Positions 23,033 through 30,455 of a stretch of DNA of 31,001 nt are shown piece by piece. The notes under the pieces were generated by a model. The model ran no database searches. It had not been told where the DNA came from and worked only from the letters and a program-made list of their open reading frames with translations. Every line of letters starts with the position of its first letter. Positions within the stretch are counted from its first letter, which is position 1. Origin of the DNA: a bacterium (GTDB lineage Bacteria > UBA6262); assembly GCA_028716025.1 (NCBI GenBank), contig JAQUQP010000003.1:1-31001 (forward strand), written 5' to 3'. The position numbers were made by a program, and so were the translations under genes.

Positions 23033-24487
23033 TTGGACCCAGAACAATCGCGAACGCCATTATTTGACACCGTCCTCGCGCATGCCAAAAAGAGGATGGT
23101 TTCTTTTCATACGCCGGGCCATAAGAATGGTAAGAGTATTGATCAGCGTTTCCGCAACTTTGTGGGACGCAACATTTTTTATATGGACGTCACGGTTTTT
23201 AACGAAGTGGATTCGCTGCATGATCCTCATCATTGCATCAGGCAAGCCCAGATATTGGCGGCTAAAGCCTATGACGCGGATCGGGCGTTCTTTCTAATCA
23301 ATGGTTCAACCGTAGGGAACCAGGCCATGATCCTGACTGCCTGTAATACCTTTGACGAGATCATCTTGCCGCGCAATACCCATAAGTCAATTGTCGGCGG
23401 CATTATCCTGGCCGGGGCCACGCCTCGATATATCCAACCGGTGATCGACCGTAATAACAATATTGTTTATAATGTATCACCGGAACAGGTAGAAGACGCG
23501 ATCAAGCGGTACCCAAAAGCCAAGGCAGTTATTATTACCAACCCGACTTATCACGGCATCTCCACCAACCTGGAGGGAATCGCCGAGGTTGTACATAAGT
23601 ACGATAAGATATTGCTGGTTGACGAGGCGCATGGACCTCATTTCAAGTTTTCGCCGCGATTGCCGATCAGCGCCATTGATGCCGGCGCGGACATGTGCGT
23701 ACAAAGCACCCATAAGATACTTTCCGGTATGAGCCAGGGATCATTGTTATTGGTCAAGGGCAAACGGGTTGATCCGCACCGGGTGAAAAGGATCGTCTCG
23801 GTCCTGCAAACTACCAGCCCTAGCTACTTTATCCTGGGGTCCATAGACCTGGCCCGGATGCAAATGGCCACCAAGGGCGAAGCCATACTGGACAAGCTCA
23901 TTGATATGTGCGAAGAAGGGCGGCGGCAGATAAACAAGATCGAACATATTGCCTGCCTTAGGCAGGAAGACCTGCTGCCGGGATTCCAGCTGGACCCGAC
24001 CAAGATCACGGTAATGCTGGGACAATCCGGGCTAAGCGGTTACGATGTTTCCACTCTTTTTAATGAAAAATATAACTTACAGGTAGATTACGAAGATCTT
24101 TATAATATCATCGCGATCAGCGGCGTAGGGACGACCAAGCAGGATATTAAACAACTCGTCTACGCGCTGCAGGATATTTGCTCTAAATACGCCAAGAAAA
24201 AAGTGATCAAAGCGCTACCTCCTTTGTCTTTTGCCACGGAGATGGTGATCAACCCGATGCAGGCGCTCGAAATGGGCATAAAACGGGTACCGATCGATAA
24301 AGCTGTCGGCAGGATCAGCGCGCATATACTTTCACCGTATCCGCCAGGGATACCAGTGCTGATACCAGGAGAACGTATCACCCGTGAGGTTTGCGACTAC
24401 CTGCAGGAATTAGTAAAAATGGGTATTCGCGTCAGCGGTCAGGAAGGCCATACGCTTAAAACTCTTAAAGTAGTACAGGAATCATGA
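23033..24487 (+). CDS. speA: Arginine decarboxylase, fold type I (Orn/Lys/Arg decarboxylase family)
   Basis: 484 residues from TTG 23033, preceded by AGAGGT. It opens with RTPLFDTVLAHAKKRMVSFHTPGHKNG, the classical entry of the Bacillus-type SpeA/lysine decarboxylase group. The cofactor lysine is K228 in QSTHKILSGMSQGSLL, with the upstream LVDEAHGPHFKFS motif whose Asp and His hold PLP. The C-terminal domain ends with LSPYPPGIPVLIPGE, a segment shared with ornithine and lysine decarboxylases. Position after two carboxyspermidine-route genes favours arginine as substrate, giving agmatine, but lysine or ornithine cannot be excluded from sequence. The last bases overlap the next gene (ATGA). Confidence 0.85.
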   Translation: MDPEQSRTPLFDTVLAHAKKRMVSFHTPGHKNGKSIDQRFRNFVGRNIFYMDVTVFNEVDSLHDPHHCIRQAQILAAKAYDADRAFFLINGSTVGNQAMILTACNTFDEIILPRNTHKSIVGGIILAGATPRYIQPVIDRNNNIVYNVSPEQVEDAIKRYPKAKAVIITNPTYHGISTNLEGIAEVVHKYDKILLVDEAHGPHFKFSPRLPISAIDAGADMCVQSTHKILSGMSQGSLLLVKGKRVDPHRVKRIVSVLQTTSPSYFILGSIDLARMQMATKGEAILDKLIDMCEEGRRQINKIEHIACLRQEDLLPGFQLDPTKITVMLGQSGLSGYDVSTLFNEKYNLQVDYEDLYNIIAISGVGTTKQDIKQLVYALQDICSKYAKKKVIKALPPLSFATEMVINPMQALEMGIKRVPIDKAVGRISAHILSPYPPGIPVLIPGERITREVCDYLQELVKMGIRVSGQEGHTLKTLKVVQES

Positions 24488-24963
24488 CCAGGAAACGCAA
24501 AAAAACTATCATCCGAAAGTTCCAGGCGACGCGTTATCGCGAAACCTTTCTTTTCAAAAATTTTATCTTTCTGGCACTATTGACCTTCAGTGTCATTTTC
24601 TTGCTGTATGGATTGAAGAATTACCGGGAAATTGATACGTATTCACTAGCGGGCACAAAAAAGGCGGCCAGCGATTTGACGGGGATGAGAGTGCGTCTGC
24701 TCAATTCCAGCGGAGAAACCGACCTGACCGAGCTTTTAGCTAGCCGCCTGAAGGAATATGGGGTAACCCCGGTGATCGAAAAATTGCCCGGACAGTATTC
24801 TCCGACCCCAACTATGGTCATTAACCGTTCGGGAGATTCTGAAAAGATCGCCCAACTAGCCGGCATTATTGGCTGTAATAATATAGTAGCCAAGGTAGAA
24901 CATAATGACAGTGTCGATGCGGTCATCATTATCGGCAAAGACCTGCGCGTGTTAAGAAAGTAA
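24484..24963 (+). CDS. Membrane-anchored LytR_C-domain protein
   Basis: 159 residues, start at ATG 24484 overlapping the previous stop. A basic N-terminus (TRKRKKTIIRK) leads to one TM helix at about 26-44 (NFIFLALLTFSVIFLLYGL). The remaining soluble part fits the LytR/CpsA/Psr C-terminal domain: GMRVRLLNSSGETDLTELLASRLKEYGVTPVIEKLP, then a threonine-rich turn and a second half IAQLAGIIGCNNIVAKVEH. That domain occurs outside the cytoplasm and is linked with cell-envelope proteins; its activity is not known. Coupling to the decarboxylase may be fortuitous. Confidence 0.75.
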   Translation: MTRKRKKTIIRKFQATRYRETFLFKNFIFLALLTFSVIFLLYGLKNYREIDTYSLAGTKKAASDLTGMRVRLLNSSGETDLTELLASRLKEYGVTPVIEKLPGQYSPTPTMVINRSGDSEKIAQLAGIIGCNNIVAKVEHNDSVDAVIIIGKDLRVLRK

Positions 24964-25045
24964 ACCCCGTTAGAAAAACGGTGGGGATATCAAAACAGAT
25001 TGATTATGACATACTTACGTTAGATCTTACTTTTTCTAACGGGGT
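24964..25045 (+). repeat. 82-bp palindromic element with 15-bp perfect inverted repeats
   Basis: ACCCCGTTAGAAAAA at 24964-24978 and TTTTTCTAACGGGGT at 25031-25045 are perfect inverted repeats. A competing local hairpin is possible at the left end, where CCGTT (24967-24971) can pair with AACGG (24977-24981). The element starts directly after the LytR_C stop codon and ends 20 bases before the zinc-finger gene. The right arm is a terminator-like stem but has its T run on the wrong side. It may be a dispersed MITE-like repeat or a leader switch. Confidence 0.55.
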
Positions 25046-25065
25046 AAATCCAAGGAGGACGTATC

Positions 25066-25413
25066 GTGAACGCAAAAGAATTAAGCACCTTTAAAGAATT
25101 GCTCCTGTCAAAGAAGGAAGCCATACTTAGATCAATCAAAAATACTAAAGAAGAAGGCAAAGATTATACCACCACTGAAGTCGGTGACTCGGTAGATATT
25201 GCTTCCAATTCCTATGAGCGCGAAGTCTTGTTTGAATTAAGTGACAATGAAAGAAAACAGCTGGTCGATATTGATATCGCTCTGAAAAAGATCGAAGACA
25301 AAGATTTCGGCACCTGCGAAGACTGCGGCGGAAAGATCAGCTGTGAACGGCTGGAAGCAGTGCCCACAGCCACGCTTTGTATCAACTGCCAGACCAAAAA
25401 AGATTCAAAGTAG
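25066..25413 (+). CDS. TraR/DksA family C4 zinc-finger protein
   Basis: 115 residues with GTG start after AAGGAGG. A helical first part (ELSTFKELLLSKKEAILRSI) forms the coiled-coil, followed by an EVGDSVDIASNSYERE acidic segment and the DksA-type zinc finger with C84, C87, C105 and C108 in CEDCG...LCINC. C93 is an extra cysteine within the finger. Members bind the secondary channel of RNA polymerase and affect initiation, often together with ppGpp. Here it is a single gene ahead of rmuC. The 82-bp palindrome in its leader may affect expression. Confidence 0.88.
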   Translation: MNAKELSTFKELLLSKKEAILRSIKNTKEEGKDYTTTEVGDSVDIASNSYEREVLFELSDNERKQLVDIDIALKKIEDKDFGTCEDCGGKISCERLEAVPTATLCINCQTKKDSK

Positions 25414-25437
25414 TCCTCCTGAAGGGGGGCGGTAATA

Positions 25438-26517
25438 GTGAATACCATAATAGTCGGCTTAGGAATAGTAATACTCGTTCTTCTGTCGGCTATTTTATTT
25501 TTATTATATAAAAGCAGGAAGTCAGTAACAGACACCCCTGTTGCTTTACTCCAGCAGCAACTTTCCCAGATCTCCGGACAGCTTAATAACCAGATCAATG
25601 CCATTTCCACTCAAGTCAACCAACGCCTTTTCGAAAGCTCAAAGATCCTGCAGGAAACTAACCAGAACATCGGCAATCGCCTCGATTCCACTGCCCAGAT
25701 CATCAGCCGGGTAGACTCCAGCCTGGGCAAGTTGTATGAATCAAACCAGCAGATATTCATGATCGGCAAAGATATTTCCAAACTCAGCGACTTGCTGCGG
25801 GCGCCATCTTTTCGCGGTGGCATAGGAGAACTGATGCTGGAAAATCTACTACATGACATCCTTCCTGTACAAAACTACGGCTTGAAACACAAGTTCAAAA
25901 ATGGGCAGCAAGTCGATGCGGTCATCTTACTGGGAGACAAACTGGTACCGGTCGATTCCAAGTTCCCTTATGAGAATTTTAAGAAAGTCATGGAAAGCTC
26001 TACTGAACCGGAAAAGAACCGGTTTAAAAAGGATTTTTATCGCGATGTGAAGAACCACATCGACAAGATATCTTCTTCCTATATCTTGCCGGAAGAAGGG
26101 ACTTTTGATTTCGCTCTGATGTATATTCCCGCTGAAAATGTTTTTTATGAAACGATCATCAAGGACGACGGCCTGCCGGCGGCTAACGGTGACAAAACCA
26201 TATATCAATATGCCTTGCAAAAAAAAGTCGTACCGGTTTCGCCTAATAGTTTTTTTGCCTATCTCCAATCTATTGTCCTGGGACTTAAAGGATTACAGGT
26301 CGAAAAAAATGCCCAGCAAATAATCATTTACCTTAATCACCTAAGAAATGATTTCCGCAAATTTCAGGATGATTTTCGCATTGTCGGCTGTCACCTGACC
26401 AATGCCCGCAATAAATACGAGGAATCAGAACGCCAACTGGAACGGTTCAGTGACCGGCTGGAAAACGCCGCCCAATCCAAACAGATCGATCCTCCTGTCC
26501 CCGAAATAACTGAATAA
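25438..26517 (+). CDS. rmuC: RmuC-like DNA recombination protein
   Basis: 359 residues from GTG 25438, preceded by GGGGGGCGG. An N-terminal TM helix (residues 2-22) leads to a long coiled-coil with repeated QLSQISGQLNNQINAISTQ spacing (about 40-115). The nuclease-like domain starts with FRGGIGELMLENLLHDILP, and the catalytic-type motif is VPVDSKFPYENF with D173 and K175. RmuC-type proteins limit inversions at short inverted repeats in Escherichia coli, which is of note in a genome with so many palindromic elements. The C-terminal part is helical and ends at a promoter for the next unit. Confidence 0.9.
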   Translation: MNTIIVGLGIVILVLLSAILFLLYKSRKSVTDTPVALLQQQLSQISGQLNNQINAISTQVNQRLFESSKILQETNQNIGNRLDSTAQIISRVDSSLGKLYESNQQIFMIGKDISKLSDLLRAPSFRGGIGELMLENLLHDILPVQNYGLKHKFKNGQQVDAVILLGDKLVPVDSKFPYENFKKVMESSTEPEKNRFKKDFYRDVKNHIDKISSSYILPEEGTFDFALMYIPAENVFYETIIKDDGLPAANGDKTIYQYALQKKVVPVSPNSFFAYLQSIVLGLKGLQVEKNAQQIIIYLNHLRNDFRKFQDDFRIVGCHLTNARNKYEESERQLERFSDRLENAAQSKQIDPPVPEITE

Positions 26518-26520
26518 TTC

Positions 26521-26549
26521 TTGACTTTAAACGTAAATATTCCTATAAT
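26521..26549 (+). promoter_or_regulatory. Strong sigma70-type promoter
   Basis: TTGACT at 26521-26526 and a consensus TATAAT at 26544-26549, 17 bases apart, begin four bases after the rmuC stop. Transcription would start near 26556, leaving a leader of about 105 bases before ATG 26662. Confidence 0.75.
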
Positions 26550-26558
26550 TAATTTAAT

Positions 26559-26650
26559 CCGGTTAGACTGATACGATAATGTATATAACATGTTCAATAG
26601 GCTCATAGAACACTTAATAGTCAATGTATTCGTAGATATGGTCTAACGGG
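26559..26650 (+). promoter_or_regulatory. Structured 5' leader (long imperfect hairpin)
   Basis: The predicted transcript begins with a stem: GTTAGAC (26562-26568) pairs with GTCTAAC (26641-26647), extended after one mismatch by CC/GG. Inside it TACGA (26572-26576) can pair with TCGTA (26630-26634), and GTTC (26592-26595) with GAAC (26608-26611). The leader has no ORF and ends 12 bases before a small membrane-protein gene that lacks a good ribosome site. Confidence 0.4.
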
Positions 26651-26661
26651 ATTATTAGTAT

Positions 26662-26892
26662 ATGGCTAAATTATTACCCCAAGATGAAAAGCAAATTGAA
26701 GAAAAATTCCGCCTGGTCTCCATGCAGGCGAGACAGGACGAAGAGAAGCAGTTGGTCAAAGATTACTCATTCGTCCTGGGTTTTATTCTACTGATTATCG
26801 GCTTAATGATCTATACGTTAAGTATCGTTTTCGGCGGGGCGTTGATGGCGATGGGATTGGCAGCTATCATTTACCGGTTCCTGCCTTGGTAA
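26662..26892 (+). CDS. Small two-TM membrane protein of unknown function
   Basis: 76 residues. The first 35 are charged and helical (DEKQIEEKFRLVSMQARQDEEKQL would be an amphipathic cytoplasmic helix), then two hydrophobic segments at about 36-53 and 55-72 separated by a short turn. I recognise no family. It is the first gene of the transcript that runs into the response-regulator gene, after a structured leader. The charged helix could interact with cytoplasmic proteins. Confidence 0.65.
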   Translation: MAKLLPQDEKQIEEKFRLVSMQARQDEEKQLVKDYSFVLGFILLIIGLMIYTLSIVFGGALMAMGLAAIIYRFLPW

Positions 26893-26927
26893 TTTAAATG
26901 ATTTCACAGATTAAAAAGGAGCGAAAC

Positions 26928-28223
26928 ATGCCTGCAGAAAAAAGAACGAGGATCATGATCGTAGATGATTCTACCTTCATGCTGTCAGTGATCACTGACA
27001 TGTTAAAAGGAACAGAATTTGAGATCGTTGGCCAATGCCAGGACGGTGCTACCGCCCTGGAGATGTATGCCCGGACCAAACCGGATATAGTCCTGCTGGA
27101 TATCGTCCTGCCAGAGCAAACCGGACCGGAAATATTGGATAAGATACTGGATATGGACGCCAGTGCCAGGGTGATCATGGTCTCTTCCCTGGGCACTGAA
27201 GACATGGTCGTTGATTGCTTGCGCCGCGGCGCTAAGCATTTTATCCAAAAACCGTTCGACCAGGAGCATTTTTTGCGGGAACTGCGCGAACTGCGCCAAA
27301 AGGAAGACACTAAATCCACTAAAGTTAATGTTGGATTGTCTTTTAAAGGTATCATTATGGGTATGCGCTTTTTTGGCCAATACCTGCTGGAAAAGCACCG
27401 CATCACCAAAGAACAGTTATTAAATGCCATAACCTACCAAAAAAATATCAATATCAGCCTTGAACAGTTACTCATACAAGAAGGCCATTTAAATGGCAAG
27501 GATATCATGCGTATCAAAGACATACAAAAAAAGGACCTGGATAAGGACCTGCCGACCATTATCCTGGAAGAAAAATTAATAGCCAAGGACAAACTTGAAG
27601 CAGTGCTGGCGGAACAGAAGAAGAACCGTATCTATATCGGCGAAGCCCTGGTCAAAACCGGCGCCATGAATATGCAGGAATTAGAACAGGAACTAAAAGC
27701 CTACAAAGAAGAAGAAAGCAAGGAAGAATGGGAAATCACTAAGGGACTGGAAAAAGTCAAGAACCAGATCATCGTTAAAAGCTTCATCGATTATACGATC
27801 AAAATATTCCAGAAGATAGCTGGTGAAATGGTCAAGGTCAGAGCTTGCATACCCGCGGCTAAAACCTTTACCTTACAGGATTATACCTTTGAGCAAAAAG
27901 GGAAGGGGAACATCGACATTGCCTTCATCTTCAATCTCTCTGAAGCAGTCACCCTCCGTACCGCTTCAGTAATGTACAGCAAAGAAATTATCCAGGTTAA
28001 TGATGCCGTCATAGACGCGGTAAAAGAATTCTTGAATATTATTGATGGCAATAGTTGTTCTAAATTATCGAGCGTGGGGCTTAATTTCACTACACTACCA
28101 CCAGTCTGCTACGATAACCGGAGCAAGAATAAATTCCTTTTCGGCGCCGATGATGAATACATGCTGGTGTCATTGATCTCCACTATGGGTGATTTTGACA
28201 TCCTGGTGAAGAGCAAAGTCTAA
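26928..28223 (+). CDS. Response regulator with MshEN-like middle region and CheX-like C-terminal domain
   Basis: 431 residues from ATG 26928, six bases after AAAAAGGAG; an ATG at 26898 lies before this site and is not needed. Receiver domain about 7-125: acidic pair D13-D14, phosphoacceptor D58 in LLDIVLP, S86 and K108 in FIQKPFD. The middle (about 145-270) has a repeated FGQYLLEKHRITKEQLLNAITYQ / IGEALVKTGAMNMQELEQEL pattern that resembles type II/IV secretion ATPase N-terminal (MshEN-like) helical repeats. The C-terminal ~140 residues look like CheX: VKSFIDYTIKIFQKIAGEMV, the acidic-Asn motif in VKEFLNIIDGN, and a final GLNFTTLPPV. A receiver fused to a CheX-type phosphatase might control its own or a partner's phosphorylation. 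Partner kinase not in view. Confidence 0.8.
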   Translation: MPAEKRTRIMIVDDSTFMLSVITDMLKGTEFEIVGQCQDGATALEMYARTKPDIVLLDIVLPEQTGPEILDKILDMDASARVIMVSSLGTEDMVVDCLRRGAKHFIQKPFDQEHFLRELRELRQKEDTKSTKVNVGLSFKGIIMGMRFFGQYLLEKHRITKEQLLNAITYQKNINISLEQLLIQEGHLNGKDIMRIKDIQKKDLDKDLPTIILEEKLIAKDKLEAVLAEQKKNRIYIGEALVKTGAMNMQELEQELKAYKEEESKEEWEITKGLEKVKNQIIVKSFIDYTIKIFQKIAGEMVKVRACIPAAKTFTLQDYTFEQKGKGNIDIAFIFNLSEAVTLRTASVMYSKEIIQVNDAVIDAVKEFLNIIDGNSCSKLSSVGLNFTTLPPVCYDNRSKNKFLFGADDEYMLVSLISTMGDFDILVKSKV

Positions 28224-28244
28224 ATCTTAAGACCAAGAGTCTCT

Positions 28245-28778
28245 ATGTCCTTAATCTATTGCCGGGAATGTGGCCACAAGATCAGTACTAAAGCTACGTA
28301 TTGTCCCCATTGCGGCGCCAGCCCCCACAAAATTTCCATGGAATCAGAGATCAGATTGATCATCTTATTGGTCGCTCTGGTCATTGCTTTAGTGATCGCC
28401 ACCAGGACACCGTTCCTTAGGAACATTTTTATCGGAAACTGGTCAAAAAAAGAGAGTGTATTTTCTTTCCCGGTAGCCAGCTTACAGATAAACTATTCTC
28501 AAAGCTATAAACCACTGCCTGACCGTATCGCGGTCTCCGGAGAGGTTAAAAATCTTGAGTCTATGACCCTCCCCAACGTGGAAGTTATTGTGCGCTGGTA
28601 TGACAAGTACGGGAACCTGGTCCGTACAGATACAGACAGGATCCAGGCTCAGCCTTTGCTCGCGGGTAGAGTCAGTACATTTGAAATCATTTCCGTGTAC
28701 CAAGAGGACATGGTCGATTACCAGCTTGCCTTCCGGACAGCATCCGGAGGGGATATCGCGACCATCACCAAAAGATAA
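28245..28778 (+). CDS. Zinc-ribbon membrane protein with FxLYD-like extracellular domain
   Basis: 177 residues. The first 25 form a zinc ribbon with C6, C9, C20 and C23 in YCRECGHKISTKATYCPHCG. One TM helix follows at about 39-57 (IILLVALVIALVIATRT). The rest, outside the membrane, resembles an FxLYD domain: RIAVSGEVKNLESMTLPNVEVIVRWYDKYGNLVRTD and a DYQLAFRTASGG ending, a beta-sandwich type common in surface proteins. The fusion of a cytosolic zinc ribbon to an outside beta-domain is frequent in Gram-positive and candidate-phylum genomes, function unknown. The start ATG has only AAGAG upstream. Confidence 0.72.
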   Translation: MSLIYCRECGHKISTKATYCPHCGASPHKISMESEIRLIILLVALVIALVIATRTPFLRNIFIGNWSKKESVFSFPVASLQINYSQSYKPLPDRIAVSGEVKNLESMTLPNVEVIVRWYDKYGNLVRTDTDRIQAQPLLAGRVSTFEIISVYQEDMVDYQLAFRTASGGDIATITKR

Positions 28779-28807
28779 TACTTAAATACCATAAAAGAGG
28801 AGTTACC

Positions 28808-29344
28808 ATGAAAAAAGTTTTCTTGATCCTGCTGTTCTTAAGTATGTTAGTTGCTCTGGCTTTACCGGTCTGGGCAGGGGAAAATCCTTTGACCGTAAGG
28901 ATACGCGGTATGCTTCCTGAAGGCTGGACCGTAACTGAAAAAGCTGATGGTATCCCGATGTATGAGCGGGCAGCGCAGTCCTTAGAAATACAGGATTACA
29001 CTTCTTTACCAGGATTTAAACTTACAATTTCTGACACCAAGAACACTGTAGCCAAAGATGCCCAGCACCCAGAAGATTATAATCCATATTTTGAAATATT
29101 CCTTTATAAACTATCTCTGACCGAAGAGCAGATCATTAAGTATAACCGATTAGCTAACGCCCAATACAATCGTCCGGCAGGCACCCAGGAAGCTTATCCG
29201 CCACGCTTTTCTTTTCAAAAAGCCGAGTATATCGTGATGAAATCGCCAACCTGGGGTAAATCATCCAGTCCGGGGATCGATTCCCTCATGCTCAAGATAA
29301 TGTCTCTGATCAGAAAAGAACTTCCCGAATCTATCGTTAAGTGA
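28808..29344 (+). CDS. Secreted protein of unknown function
   Basis: 178 residues with a clear signal peptide: MKKVFLILLFLSMLVALALP, cleavage near VWA at about 24. The mature part opens with NPLTVRIRGMLPEGWTV. I do not recognise a domain; the order of strands and the final KIMSLIRKELPESIVK helix suggest a small alpha/beta protein. Good ribosome site AAAGAGGAG before ATG 28808. Stop and next start are 12 bases apart, so it may be co-expressed with the radical SAM enzyme. Confidence 0.7.
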   Translation: MKKVFLILLFLSMLVALALPVWAGENPLTVRIRGMLPEGWTVTEKADGIPMYERAAQSLEIQDYTSLPGFKLTISDTKNTVAKDAQHPEDYNPYFEIFLYKLSLTEEQIIKYNRLANAQYNRPAGTQEAYPPRFSFQKAEYIVMKSPTWGKSSSPGIDSLMLKIMSLIRKELPESIVK

Positions 29345-29356
29345 TGATCTTAGGAC

Positions 29357-30439
29357 ATGTCCTGCATTAAAGAAACCTACATGGAATATTCCATAATGAC
29401 GACGAATCGCTGCAATTTGCAGTGTGTTTACTGTATAAACAGTGATCGCCGTCGTCAAACCAACCTTAAAGCTGATGCCAGCAAGATTATCAGTTATATT
29501 ACCAAAGATGTAACCCAACATTCATATGATCCGGTAGTAGTGACCTTCTATGGCGGTGAACCGCTTTTGGAGCAGGGATTTCTTACTGAAATAATGTCCG
29601 GCCTTGGCCATTTGCATCCACTATACAACATTTTTACCAACGGAACCTTGATCAATACTAAAAACATACCTTTACTGGAAAAAATGAATATGATCTCGAT
29701 ATCCATAGATGGCGTCGCCCAGCAGCATGATGCTACCCGGGGAAAGGGAACTCATCGCCAGATATTAAACAACTATCTCTCTGTTGAAAACCAGATTCGG
29801 GATAAAGTCTTGGCTTTCATTACTATTACTCCAACTTCCAGCGTTTATGACTCCGTCATGGGGTTGGTAGATAAATTCAATAATATATTCTGGTTCCTGG
29901 AGAATTCCGATAACCAAAATAACCTGCCTGGATTCCTGGAACGTTATGATAGCGATCTGGACCGTTTAATGGATTGGTGGCGATCACAGCTCAGAACCGG
30001 AAAAGTGCCGCATTTAATACCTTTCCAGGGCTTATATGACATTCTGGAAAAGAAACACATATATTCCGGATTGCCCTGCGGCATTGGCGAAAATTTCCAA
30101 GCTCTGGCCATCGATGGTTCTATTTATACCTGCGAGGATAGCTATCATAACCGGATCGGCGATATCAAATCTGGGGCGGATATGGCTAAATCACAGCATC
30201 ATTATGATTTTGAGATCTGCCGTGATTGTGAAATAAAAACGATATGCGCCGGCCGGTGCGTGGTACCGCATCTTAATTTTAGTAGGGAAAAAGTGGAGTT
30301 CTACTGCCAATGCTCAAAACTACTGATCTATAAGTTTAAAAAGATATTACAGGAAATAAAAGAATTGATAGCCCAGGGAACTATTTCCGAAGCCGCGGTT
30401 CTTAACAGGTTAACCAGGTTCACTGATGTAATACCGTAA
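29357..30439 (+). CDS. Radical SAM/SPASM domain enzyme
   Basis: 360 residues. The radical SAM cluster is C19-x3-C23-x2-C26 in NRCNLQCVYC, followed by FYGGEPLL (SAM binding) and FTNGTLI. The C-terminal region from about 240 is Cys-rich: LPCGIGENFQALAIDGSIYTCEDSYH, then EICRDCEIKTICAGRCVVPHL and FYCQCSKLL, a SPASM-type pattern that holds additional iron-sulfur clusters. Such enzymes mature peptides or proteins (sactipeptides, quinohaemoprotein subunits, sulfatases). No obvious precursor peptide ORF is adjacent. The start ATG 29357 lacks a well-spaced ribosome site; ATG 29381 (residue 9) is an alternative. Confidence 0.85.
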   Translation: MSCIKETYMEYSIMTTNRCNLQCVYCINSDRRRQTNLKADASKIISYITKDVTQHSYDPVVVTFYGGEPLLEQGFLTEIMSGLGHLHPLYNIFTNGTLINTKNIPLLEKMNMISISIDGVAQQHDATRGKGTHRQILNNYLSVENQIRDKVLAFITITPTSSVYDSVMGLVDKFNNIFWFLENSDNQNNLPGFLERYDSDLDRLMDWWRSQLRTGKVPHLIPFQGLYDILEKKHIYSGLPCGIGENFQALAIDGSIYTCEDSYHNRIGDIKSGADMAKSQHHYDFEICRDCEIKTICAGRCVVPHLNFSREKVEFYCQCSKLLIYKFKKILQEIKELIAQGTISEAAVLNRLTRFTDVIP

Positions 30440-30455
30440 AATGAAAGGCATATAA

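Noticed and set aside
24964..25045. Simple intrinsic terminator for the speA unit
   Set aside because: The T run precedes the right arm rather than following it, and a 52-base loop is too long for a normal terminator.
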